From Acanthochromis polyacanthus (taxonomy: Eukaryota; Chordata; Actinopteri; Pomacentridae): DNA of 64,000 nt. The notes beneath the pieces are model-generated. The model had not been told where the DNA came from. It searched no databases and saw nothing but the letters and a program-made list of their open reading frames with translations. The translations under genes and the position numbers were made by a program. Positions 50,808 to 61,165 of the stretch are shown piece by piece. The first letter of the stretch is position 1. Each line of letters opens with the position of its first letter. Where the stretch lies: positions 2,501,970 through 2,565,969 of the forward strand of contig NC_067136.1 in NCBI RefSeq assembly GCF_021347895.1, given 5' to 3'.

Positions 50808-51641
50808 TGCCTGGAAAATCCAGACTGACTTTATTTATGTATTAATATAAATACAAATAAAGGCAGTCTGGCATTGCGATGATAGGAGACGATTTCAAAA
50901 AGGAGGGGCTAACGAATGCAGCTTGAACGAGAAAGAACCAATCAGCGTAACACGGATGTGACGCACAAACAAATCGACCTTGAAGTCCATGTAGTCCAAA
51001 CAACAATGGCATGCAGCCGAGACAGCGTTGCGGTGAATGATTACTGCTGTTTTTGTCACAAAAATCTGTGAATACATGGGGTACTCTCAAGTACAACACT
51101 TATTTTTGAAAAGGCTACGCAACAAAAGACTCCTTCCGAACGATTAGCGGTGTTAGGAATAACTTTAAATCGGAGCCAAACCAAGTCGGTGCGTATGTGT
51201 AAAAGTTGCTTCAATTTACTCACATGTTTGGAACGGGATTTTCCTCTGTACAAACAATGGCAAGAAGCCGAAAGTAACGAGCCATCCACTGCCTCCTCAT
51301 CGTCGGAAACGTCAAGTGAAAAGAGGCAACGACTAACGCCATCCAAAACGCCAAGAGACCACAAAAAGATTCGCTTTGGCCCCCCTCCTCTCTCTCTGTC
51401 GCTCCTTCTTGTTTTACGGCGGTGGCCCCCCTCCTTCTCCTCCGGCATCATCTTTATGGGTAATCCAGGCGCTAAAGATGACGCAGCATTAACTCCTGCC
51501 TCCCGTGCTATGATTGGTCGTACCAAACTGTACCGGGAGGGAAACGCGATTCAATTCGCCCAATGCCAAACTGACTCTCCTGTATCTCCTAACATGGAGA
51601 TAGGAGATTACATGGAGATTCAGTTTGGATTTTCCAAGCTC
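50808..51641 (+). mobile_element. TIR element with 9-10-bp target duplication
   Basis: TIRs of about 20 bp (cctggaaaatccagactga and, reversed, cttggaaaatccaaactga) with the LINE-relic sequence ggcttcgtct duplicated on both sides (50798-50807, 51642-51651). The alpha copy (about 44028) has that sequence once with no insert. A 9-10-bp duplication is what Mutator-like (MULE) elements make, but I cannot confirm the superfamily. 834 bp, carrying an ORF. Confidence 0.7.
51006..51641 (+). pseudogene. Cys-pair (zinc-binding-like) protein of the inserted element
   Basis: From ATG 51006: MACSRDSVAVNDYCCFCHKN, then TGA at 51069-51071, after which the same frame stays open to the element's end and beyond. 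After the stop: SERLAVLGITLNRSQTKSVR, MCKSCFNLLTCLERDFPLYK, then an acid/Ser/Thr-rich stretch, KRQRLTPSKTPRDHKKIRFG and a Pro/Leu-rich part. Paired C-x2-C motifs (CFCH-like and CKSC) 45 residues apart resemble the ZAD/THAP class of transposon-associated zinc-binding heads, but the match is by eye only. The stop is consistent with CGA to TGA. No catalytic domain, so the copy is an internally deleted derivative. Confidence 0.55.
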
Positions 51642-52190
51642 GGCTTCGTCTGCAGTAATGCAGGTGTTGAACTGGACCATGGTGAAGAGGGAACTAAGTC
51701 AGTTAGGAAAGCTCCTAATTTGCTATTTCATCAACGTTTCAACTCTCACCTGTGGTCATGACATCTGTGGAGTGACTGAAAGAATGAGAATGTGGGTAAC
51801 AGTGGCCGAAATGAATTTCATCCATAGAGTGGATGTGCTAAGACTTAGAGATGGGGTGAGGAGTACAGATTAGAGTCACTGCTCGATCACATTAAAAGGA
51901 GCCACATGAGGTGGATCGGACATGTCATTTGTCATCAACTGAGAGACTTCCTTTGGAGGTTTTCTAATCACATATGTTCAGGAGGAGACCATGGGGCAGA
52001 CCCAGAACCTGCTGGAGGGATTATATATCTACTCTGGGCTGGGAATATCTCAGGATCCACCAGGAAGAATTAAGAAGCATTGGCAGGGGGATGGACGTCT
52101 TTTCATCACAGTGTAGCATCCCGACCAAGAACCCAAAAGACTTTTATCTGGACACATTTATTCTATTTTCCTGCAGTTGTCCATAGTAGA

Positions 52191-52595
52191 GCCGGACGGG
52201 AAGATAACAAAGAAAGTCTGTTGTTTCTCCTGAAGCCAAATATATGATACTTCATCTTATCCTGGAAAAGAGATTAAAAATTAAAGTGTTAATGGGTTTC
52301 AATGGCGACATTTATATCTTGAAGGTGCTGAGTGTAACTTCTTGCACAAACAGTGTATAATTGATGCATTTTGGGGATTGAGGATAAAATTTCAAAATGA
52401 CCTCCATTTTTCACACATTACCAAATGTCATGCTCAATGCATTAACCTAGCCAAAATGATCTAAAACACAAAAAATGTCCTCATGAGCACATGACGGTTA
52501 AGAAAACCCAACTATGTCAATCTCTCTCATTTCTTTTACCTCCTTTCATAAGATTCTCCTCCTTATTCTTCCCTCTAATTTCTTTTTCTCTTCAG
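52191..52595. other. intron 3' part of R6
   Basis: Near copy of 44561-44972, ending in a CT tract and CTCTTCAG. Confidence 0.6.
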
Positions 52596-53478
52596 ACCAC
52601 CAATATATGCAGCAGAAATGTCAGTGAACTCCTCATCAACCTCCACTGATGGTCCGTCTACCCAGTGCACGGACATCAGAGTTAGTGTGTACATGTATGA
52701 TACCATTGCTGCATTGAAAGTCCTCCTCCTCCTCCCTCTTTCCACCTTCGTTCTCTACCTGGGTCACCAAAGATGGCGACAGCAGCGTTCCTCGAAAGCA
52801 GCGGCTCACTCTGACATCTTCACCTACCATGTGGCCTTCATCCAGCTGCTGGCATGTTTGGGGATCGTCTGCAACATTAGTGGTAGATACAGTAATCTCC
52901 CTGCAATGCTACAAGTCGTAGCATATACTTATGCTGTCCCCTTTTGTGGAGAGGTACTTTTTAATGTCCTGACCTGTGTGGAGCGCTACCTGGCTGTTGT
53001 TCATCCCATCACCTACATGAGGTTGAGAAATGCTCGTGGGGTCAGAATCAGAAACATCTGTATTGGGTGTGTTTGGCTGCTGAGTTTTGGAATATCTTCT
53101 GTAACTGCAAACTTGCCTAATGACACCTTCATCCTATTGCTCTGTATTTATGTTTTCTCCATAATAGTCATATCTTTCTGCAGCCTGTCGGTTCTCTGTA
53201 TTCTGATTCGTCCAGGTCCAGGGGAAGGAGGCAGGGAAAAGGAACGGGTTGACCAAACAAAGCAGAGAGCTTTCTACACCATCTCTGCTATATCAGTCAC
53301 AGTTTGGTTGTGGTTTGTTAGTCAGACTGTTGCCACTGCTATGAGAATGTCACCTCAGCTGAGCAAAAGTGTTAGCTGTCTGGTTACTGTAATTGTCTAC
53401 TGGTTTCGCCTGCCCAGCAGCTTAGTGTCTCCTCTGTTGTATCTACACAGAGTGGGAAAATTATCACGTTGTCGTTAA
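52596..53478 (+). CDS. receptor R6, rhodopsin-class-like 7TM receptor
   Basis: ATG 52618, 286 residues, acceptor AG at 52594-52595. Same plan as R5: TM3 ends in CVERYLAVVHPITY (E-R-Y 122-124), TM4 GCVWLLSFG, TM5 without the usual Pro, third loop GPGEGGREKER, TM6 TISAISVTVWLWFV, TM7 SSLVSPLLYLHRVGKL, tail SRCR. An extra sequon NIS (residue 86) lies in the first outer loop beside N4. Compared with R5, changes pile up in TM1, TM2, outer loop 1 and upper TM3 (F/I, L/A, S/F, M/I, K/Q, F/L, H/N), and the last 70 residues differ at only two adjacent sites (LN to FR before SSLVSPLL). Intact. An LTR-like element sits 18 bases past the stop, so the 3' UTR is altered and may use a new polyadenylation site. 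Confidence 0.87.
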
Positions 53479-53496
53479 AACAATGAGTGAACGCAA

Positions 53497-54234
53497 TGTC
53501 AGGGCCCTCTCCTCACTCACTTCCTACCTGGCATCCAAATACCCTTCCCCCATCTGTCTCCCCGTTTTTCTCTCCCCGTCTCATGTCCTCTCTCCTTCTC
53601 CCCTTCTCTCTCCCTCTTCCTCTCTCATCTTCCTTTTCTCTCTCCCTCTCCCCAGCAATGCACTGAGTGGAGTGCAGCCACAAGGCTGCCTCCACTCAGG
53701 TAATCAGCTGCCTCGCTGGAGTCTGGACAGCTGGAGCACATTCTACTAATCACCTGCCTCTGCTTTAAGAAGACTGGCTCACTCTTCCATTCTCCGCCAG
53801 ATTGTTGGCAAGTCAGAGGAGAAAACTCCTCTGACTTGCCTAGAACCAGCTGTCCGGACTCCTGTCTGCCATGCTCCATCTGTTTTCCCTCCATTGGACC
53901 CTCCAGACACCATGTACCCCTCCGGACCCCCTCCTGGCTTACCCCCTCCTGGTGCCCCCTCGGATCCACCTGCCATCTGTCAACCCGGTTCGTCCCTCAT
54001 CCCCGCCTGGATCATCAGCGTCTGCCTTCCTCCCTGGATCCCCGTCCACCACCGAGCTCTCCCGCCGCCAGGGATCCACCTACCATCCGCCGCCACACTC
54101 GCCTACCCTCCCGAATGTACCCCGGACCCTCATCCATTGCCAATAACACATCCTAACTATAAACCTCCTTCTGTGTTCCACCTCTGCCTCCTTAGCGTGG
54201 TTCCTCTGCACAAGTCCAACCTAAATCCGTGACA
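53497..54234 (+). mobile_element. solo LTR-like element just past the R6 stop
   Basis: Starts TGTCAGGGCCC, ends ATCCGTGACA, flanked by cgcaa (53492-53496) and agcaa (54235-54239), a 5-bp duplication with one mismatch. R5's flank reads gaacgcaaggattgg uninterrupted, the empty site. Opposite orientation to the 8930-9711 copy of the same family. Its CT-rich and Pro-rich ORFs (53836-54232) are not genes. Confidence 0.75.
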
Positions 54235-55654
54235 AGCAAGGACTGGATACGAGTAAATGAGACACTTGCAGTTTAAATGATAAGAAAACAGAAGAAACTC
54301 TGATGTATGTGAGGTCGCTAACATATTATTCTATGCACTTATTTGTGACAAAACAAGATGCTAAGATGTTGCTGTGATGTGATTCTTTGTAGCCAGTTAC
54401 TGTGGTATTTACTCAACTGTTCAGATTGTTGGATTGGTGTTGGAGCTGCTTGGGTGTTTCTGGGTGATGGTAAAGATTGCTGCTTCAGTGTAAGAAGGCA
54501 GTTTTATGTTTATAGAAGTCTTGACTCCAGAAATGTCTCAGTTAATAGATTAGTAGATAAATTAACTCATTACCAACTATTTTAATAATGGATTATTTTT
54601 ATTTCGGGATGTGATCTCGTCTTTGAACACGAGGTCTTTTTGGTTCGTTCTAGAGAATTTGGTCTTTTGATATGCTCATCTACACCCTGTTTGAATTTTA
54701 CTACCAGCTATATATGTAGTGTATTTAATGCCAGAACTTTACATCATAACAGTAAAGTATGAATCAGTTTCAATGTTAGCTTGTACTTTATTTCATCTAT
54801 CTTATCATGCATGTATCCAACTGTGTGTTTTACATTCCTTGTTCCCCAACCTCCTCTTCCTCCATCCCTCTAGCTCCCTCTACCTCTTCTGTGCCTCTCA
54901 ATGTGGTGGAACATTTGAATGCACCAGAATAGCATCATGTTTTCACATTTCTATCTTATTTTGGTTTTGCTGATGACACATTCTTGTATTTTAAAGCTCA
55001 AATCATCAGTCTCTCTGTTGAACAGATGTAAGTTGCTTTTATCAATCTCCAGGGATATCCCTTTTAAAAAACACAAGTACAGAGAAACGACAATTCTGGA
55101 TGGAGACAAACCAACCAGTGTGTGTATCATTGGATATTTCACTGTTCGTTTTTAAATAAAAAACGAAAAGAGAAAACATTCATTTTTGTTCTCTGTTTGA
55201 AAATCAACAACGGCTCTATTTGACTAAGCATCTGTCTTTCTTCACTTATTATTTAAATCCTGTCAAGTCTAATTGATTCATGACATGAATCAAAGCCATT
55301 CGGATGAAAATGTGACCATAAACACTCTGGTCCTGAACCGCAGTTTGTCACAGAATCGCTCTAATCTCAGGACAAAGAGTTGCACCTTGTTCTATTTTGC
55401 TACATTTTTGGATGAAAAAGTAAAGATTTTTGCTGCATAAAGTCTCCATAGTGGTTAGAAACTGCTGGGGTGAACCTGCCTTCTGTCCAGTGTCAGCTGG
55501 GATAGACTAACCTCTCTGTGGTCCTCTGAAGGGTAAGGTAGGGACAGGTGATGGATGGATGGATTTGCATGGTTTAGTTTACAGTAAGAGAGTCACGCAG
55601 AATCTTTAATATGCTTTGCATCATGCAAAAAGTTCACACAGTCCTGCTGCTGTG
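54235..55654. other. 3' flank of R6, duplicate of the R5 flank
   Basis: Nearly identical to 45860-47409, with short deletions. No gene. Confidence 0.7.
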
Positions 55655-55765
55655 ACACATGAACATCTTCAACAGAGGGAGAAGCATCACTGCACATTTG
55701 GAGTGAACAGCAGTCAACGAGTTTGAGACGAGAGATTAAGGAGAATCAGAAACACTGCAGACAAG
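55655..55765 (+). other. orphan noncoding first exon
   Basis: Conserved first exon (cttcaacagagggagaagca, gagtgaacagcag, actgcagacaag then GTTGGT). Downstream only a truncated coding exon remains (56462), so no receptor follows in this window. Confidence 0.6.
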
Positions 55766-56461
55766 GTTGGTGTTCTTTCATAACTTACTGATTTACTATC
55801 AGTATTTTTTAATGGACCCTTTTCTCTGAAAAATAAATTTGGCATTACTTTTTCATTAAATCCACTTTTAGACTTCACTGCAAACCAACTTCAGCTGAAT
55901 CTTACCATCATTTCAGACATTGTTAAAGTCAAGTTTCAGTCAGAAGTTTTTTTTTTATCTCTTCTTACTTCTTTCTCAAACACAAAAGGTTGACATGTTT
56001 AGACCCACATCACCTGTGTTACAGCAGCTGTTATAAACATCAGCTGTTTTTACCTGAATGTTTGTGGTTTGTTTCAGCTAGGTTTTGCTGTGTCTTGTGT
56101 AAATACCATTGTCATGTATCGATGAATTTACTACCTCTAAGATTACATTGGATGTAAATTGTTGTTCAGGAATGATGCTGCAATCGGAAAAACTGAAAAG
56201 AAAACACATTTTGTTCAAGATCTGTTTCTGCATGTGTTTTTAAAATTATTTGTTGTGGCAAAAAAAAAAAAAATCATTTGTCAACAAGCAGCAACAAAAA
56301 CTTCCAGTGTGAATGGCAATTGGGATAAATAATGAGTTAGTGATTAACACATTAATAAGTTGATGAACTATTACTGACTGTAGTTGTACCAATCTGTCTT
56401 CCTCCTCCCCTTTTAACACATTTTGTGTCCTTTTAACCCTTTAATTTCCTTTTCTCTTCAG

Positions 56462-56495
56462 ACCTACAATGTATGTAGCAAATATTTAATCATGC
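56462..56495 (+). pseudogene. stub of a receptor coding exon
   Basis: TTTCTCTTCAG acceptor (56461), then acctacaatgtatgtagcaa matching the start of the receptor coding exons (accaccaatatatgcagcag). The match stops before the signature N-terminus, and the block-start sequence (gamma copy) follows. This is the break point where duplication or deletion removed a receptor. Confidence 0.6.
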
Positions 56496-56509
56496 ATTCT
56501 GTGGTATTT

Positions 56510-56975
56510 GTGTTTCAATGTGGGGATTTGGCTTTGTCATTTTCACTGTTTTCCACCAGAATGTGCCATTTTTTCATTTTGGTCAAAGGAGAAAAAACAG
56601 GCGTTGTTCATTAACTGCTGTATTACAAAAGACTGCAGGCCAACGGAACAAATGTATGCAAATACAATGGATTAAGGTGTTGGCAGGGACTGAGTGTGCT
56701 GTAAATGTGCTTGTTCACAAATCTGGTTGTGTGTGTGCATATTGGTGTTTGTGTCCATTTCCAAGTATAGAAATGATCCAGAATGCAAATTCCACCCTCT
56801 GCTTACACGGACATGCATGGACACATACGTTCCTACACGTTCAATAGAATTTAACAAATGACATCAGATGAATGGAGAAGATTTCTGGATATGAGTTACA
56901 GCAGGTCTTTAAACTTTTCTACCCACATGCAGGTGTATGTGGCCACATGTCGATAGAAGCTGAGAGCTGGTGATT
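56510..56975. repeat. start of duplicated block, copy gamma
   Basis: Homologous to 41571 and 49030 (acggaacaaatgtatgcaaat, ccttacaagtacag-like variants, tcctacacgttcaatagaat). Interrupted at 56980 by an LTR-like element and resumed at 57999. Confidence 0.8.
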
Positions 56976-56980
56976 GCCAT

Positions 56981-57998
56981 TGTTAAGATTTTCTTTGAGG
57001 CTCAGGAGCAGGAAAGAGATGGAGTCAGGCAGATGCAACAATAATGGTTTATTTATACTGGAATTTTTTTTTTTACAGAACTACAAATCGCAAACACTGA
57101 AACACCCAGAAATACTAGGTCACAACTAAACCTGAAATCTACAACGCCTCTAGTGGCTGGCGGACTAAACAAGAATTCACTACTATAAGCAAACCCACAA
57201 CAAGCAATACCTGGGCAAGAGAACTGTAGAGTAAGACAAGAACGAAAGGTGGCCGTGAGGCAAAAGAAGCTTAAACGCTCACTCTAATCAATAATATGAC
57301 AAACCGTCAGGAAGCTGAAAGGCTCAACTAAACAAGCCACGGAGAAACTAGAAATGTCAAAGGTGACAATCCCGTCTACTCAAATTCAGTAAATACTAGA
57401 AAAGGAGTTTGAAACTCATTAGAATTCTGTAATCAAAGGACTATAAAAGCTATAACAACAAACAAGAACTCCTCAAACAAAGACTTCAAAGCTATAGCTC
57501 TCAACAATTAACAAGAAACTCTATGGAGCCTGCTCAGACTGGTACTCAGCTGAAGTGGCAGTGGCTAGAAGGGGGAATAGTCACTCGGACGTGAGTCAGT
57601 GGCTTAATATGACTGGTGAGGGCGAGTTGTGATGTGAGGGAGGCTGGTGGTTCTGGTGAGTCGAAGTCCAGAAGGCTGGGGAACACGGACAGATGGTGGT
57701 CTAGGTTGAGAGCAGAACAAAAACATTTCACTAGAAATCTCAAAGCAATCAAAAGTAAGCAAAACTGCATCAGCACTGACTAGTTGACGATCCGGCATCA
57801 ACTGAAGAGAGGAGTCAGGTTTTATTGTGTGGGAGTAGTGAACTGATTGGCTCTGCAGCATCTGGTCCCGCTTCTGCTGATAGTTCTAATGAGATCACCC
57901 ACACCTGATGCTGCCTCAGGGTCACCCATTCCTAAAAAGGAAAAACACACAAGGGGAAGGAGGGGCCCGAGCCAGAGCCCGCGGAGGCAGACCTGACA
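56981..57998 (-). mobile_element. solo LTR-like element (1018 bp)
   Basis: Starts TGTTAAGATTTTC, ends GACCTGACA, flanked by gccat (56976-56980) and gccac (57999-58003), one mismatch. Sister of 3693-4452 by left end. On the minus strand cacaataaaacctgac is TATA-like. The beta copy shows the site without insertion (tggttgtcatggcattgctt). No internal genes. Confidence 0.7.
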
Positions 57999-59017
57999 GC
58001 CACAGCATTGACTTCATAAATTTTGCTACTTCCAGAAATACAATGAGAGATTAATTTTGATGAAGAAATTCAAAGCCCCTTTCACAATTTCTCCTGACCA
58101 CATGAACACACACACACCTATAAAAATATTTCATACATTTATTAATGCAGAATTACACACCACACTGTAACATCCCTACCAAGTACCCCAAACACTTTTA
58201 TCTGCATACATTCATTCCATTGGAAGCTGCCACCACACCTGGATCAGGGAAACTGGGGTCCCATCCTGGAGCCAGGCCTTAGAGCATAACTCACCAGACA
58301 GCATCTGGTGGACGAGGCTTGGGAGCCTGTGGGGCTCATTTGGGCACAGACAAAGAAGTACCACAGGACCACCACCAAGTGGCCAACCACCTGCAGAGCC
58401 AAAACTCAGCGTTAGGGACTATGTACAGCAGGCATTGGGAAGAAGCAGGTGGAGTGTTACCAAATAGATACAGTTGGGTTCACTTCCACATATAGCAAGG
58501 GTTCTGGAACCAAATTCCCGGAGGGGATAGACCAGGGGTCGGTAACCTTCAACACTCAAAGAACCATTTCGACCCATTTCCCACAGAAAAGAAAACACCG
58601 GGAGCCGCAAAATCCTTTTGGCATTTAAAATGAAGACAACACTGCATATATTGCTTTTTTACCTCTATGCCCTTGTTAATCAGTCGTGATTAATTAGTTA
58701 CAAAGCCTCTAATTAGATAGATTCATTTTTTAAATTGTGTCCTTCCACTAATATTTATCTTACTTGGTTAATGTCATTTTTGCTCTTGGACCTCATATGT
58801 TACGTAATGTTAGCTGGAAATCAATATTTTGCGAATGTCTATTTAACTTGTAAAATCTATTTATCATAAGCTAAAAACTTTTCTCCGGTAAGTCGCTGCC
58901 CTATTTTCCAAGACGACACTCCTCTGACTCTCTGACCTGCTGCCGTGTTCTTGCAAGTAACCAACAGAAAAAACACACAATGGTGGTTTAATTAAGAGGT
59001 TTGGTCCAGATTTATTT

Positions 59018-61165
59018 GTGGCAGATGTTGGTAATGTGCAATGGTCAGATGTATGTTTAGAAAACGACCCTGAAATTGCCTTAAAAAAATTTATGTTTAA
59101 ATTAAATACAGTGGTTGACAAGCATGCCCCTTTGAGGAAGCATAGTGTAAAGCATAACAGTGCTCCATGGTTGAATGACGAGCTAAAGGCTTTAATGATG
59201 CAGCGTGACAATGCCAAGAAGGCTTTTAATCAGTCAGGATGTTTACATGATAGGGTTCAATATTGTAAATTAAGAAATAAGGCTACTAAATTGAATAAGA
59301 ACACAAAAAAAGTATATTATCAACAGAAAATCAGTAATGCTAAGCATGATAGCATGAAAATGTGGAAAACATTAAATGAAATTATGGGTAGGAAATTTGA
59401 GTTAAGTTCCAATTATGTTGACTGTGAAGGTATTTATATTACAAAACCTCCTGAAATTGTTGATTATTTTAATAATTTTTTCACCAACAAAATAGTAAAA
59501 TTAAAAGAGAACATGCCTTCATCAACTAGTCTTATGTCAGTTAATATAATAAAAAAAGAAATTATGAAAGAGAAAGATTGCACTTTTGAGTTTAGGCTGG
59601 TTGATGTTTTTATGGTTGAGAAAATGTTGTTGCAACTTTCTGATGATACATCTCCAGGTATTGACAATTTGGATAGTAAACTTCTTAAGGTGTCAGCTAA
59701 AGAATTAGCTATTCCTATATGTCATATATTTAACAGATGTCTGGCCAGTTCCTTGTGTCCTGCATTGTGGAAAGAAGCTAAAGTAATACCACTGCTCAAA
59801 GACAAAAAAGCTTCATTTTGTGGGGCCAACACTATAAGTCTACTACCAGTACTCAGCAAAATATTGGAGAGGATAGTTTTTAATCAAATTCAGCAGTATT
59901 TTTTAAGTAATCAGTTAATTACACAATTTCAACATGCATACAGGGCTGGTCACTCAACTAACTCTGCTATTGTTCATATGATTGACAAATGGCTGGAGGA
60001 ATTGGACAACAAGAAAATGGTTGGAACAGTCATGCTTGATTTTAGTGCGGCGTTTGATGTCATTGATCATGAACTGCTAAGGTCCAAACTGAAGGCATAT
60101 GGATTTTTATCCTCGGCTCTCTTTTGGATGGACAGGGGATGGGATGGGAGGAGGCAAAGAGTGTTTTTTAATGGCAGTCTATCCACAAGTAAGGATGTTA
60201 TACACACGTGGACAAAATTGTTGGTACCCCTCAGTTAAAGAAGGAAAAACCCACAATTCTCACTGAAATCACTTGAAACTCACAAAAGTAACAATAAATA
60301 AAAATTTATTGAAAATTAAATAATCAAAATCAGCCATCACTTTTGAATTGTTGATTAACATAATTATTTAAAAAAACAAACTAATGAAATAGGGTCGAAT
60401 TGGGTCAAAGAAAATAAATTAATCTTGAATGTGTCCAAGTCAAAGTGCATTGTCTTGGGTACTAGAGATATGCTGGCCAGAGATTCCCGATTGAGTCTGT
60501 CCATGGCAGGCACCTCAATACACCAAGTTAATAAAATTAAGTTACTGGGAGTCACAATTGATGAGCGCTTGACACGGTCAGATCATATTGATGCTATTGT
60601 TGTAAAAATGGGGCAGGGCATTGCAGTCATGCGTAGATGTTCTCCTTATATTACACCATTAATTAGAAAGCAGGTAATGCAGGCATTAGTTCTCTCACAT
60701 TTGGAGTACTGTATGGTTGTGTGGTCCTCTGCTGCTAAAATGGACATAAAAAAACTACAATTAGTTCAAAATAGAGCCGCTAGATTAGTACTCAATTGCT
60801 CATTTAAAACCAATGTGGCTAGGATGCATCACAGTTTGGCATGGTTACCTGTAGAGGCCAAGTTAACATGAAGTATTATCAAGTTTTCTAGAAATGCAAT
60901 TATGGAAGGGACGCCAATTTTTTTTAGTGATCGATTATTAAATGCAGGTCTTAAACATAGTCATAAAACTAGACAAGTAAGTTTGGGGTATTTGAAACTT
61001 CCAAAACAGAATTCGAAATTGCTTAAAAAAAACAGTTTTTTATAAAGCTATCCAGCAATGGAATTTACTACCTGAAAATATGAAAAGAATTAAAAGCAAA
61101 TACTTATTTAAACAGTCTATTAAAAAAGTATTTATGAGTGAGACCACACAATTAGTACAATTAGA
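59018..61165 (+). pseudogene. LINE ORF2 reverse-transcriptase relic
   Basis: Frame 59018-60238 reads the linker and RT fingers (NSAPWLNDELKALMMQ, MKMWKTLNEIMGRK, VMLDFSAAFDVIDHELL with the first catalytic Asp, RQRVFFNGSLS), then runs into a Tc1 end. The frame resumes at 60395 (NWVKENKLILNVSKSK, KLLGVTIDERL, LSHLEYCMVVWSS, RAARLVLNCS) to a stop at 60869-60871. A further remnant continues to about 61165 (LLPENMKRIKSKYLF). The stretch with the PQG and YADD motifs, about 60 residues in the intact relative, is missing at the Tc1 junction, so catalysis is abolished. Confidence 0.85.
60203..60394 (+). mobile_element. solo Tc1-like TIR inside the LINE
   Basis: 192 of the 213 TIR bases of the Tc1-like family at 5421 and 13557, nearly identical, preceded by TA (60201-60202). 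The inner 21 bases, the transposase gene and the other TIR are absent, together with a piece of LINE RT. It looks like an insertion followed by a deletion from within the element into the flanking LINE. Confidence 0.85.

Larger units (their letters stand above)
49735..52190 (+). pseudogene. LINE relic, copy beta, interrupted
   Basis: Same LINE relic as in alpha, with the 5' phrase ggaagctgccaccacacctg retained and the endonuclease region deleted. RT-side pieces: DHFEEFLNPVNISTAEETEP and KKLLGGKAPVVDKIHLEMMK (frame 50027-50455), KALDIVGLSCLTCLFSI, then CGFGKGHN-type frames. At about 50545 the FADD block has lost one T compared with alpha, shifting frame. SDRGLQHALEQFATKCEA follows at 50578. 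Split by the element at 50808-51641; the C-terminal part (GRPRTCWRDYISTLGWEYLR) runs at 51974-52186. Confidence 0.8.

Noticed and set aside
53625..54232. Proline-rich ORFs on both strands after R6
   Set aside because: Entirely inside the LTR-like insert, absent from the R5 flank, CT-rich composition.
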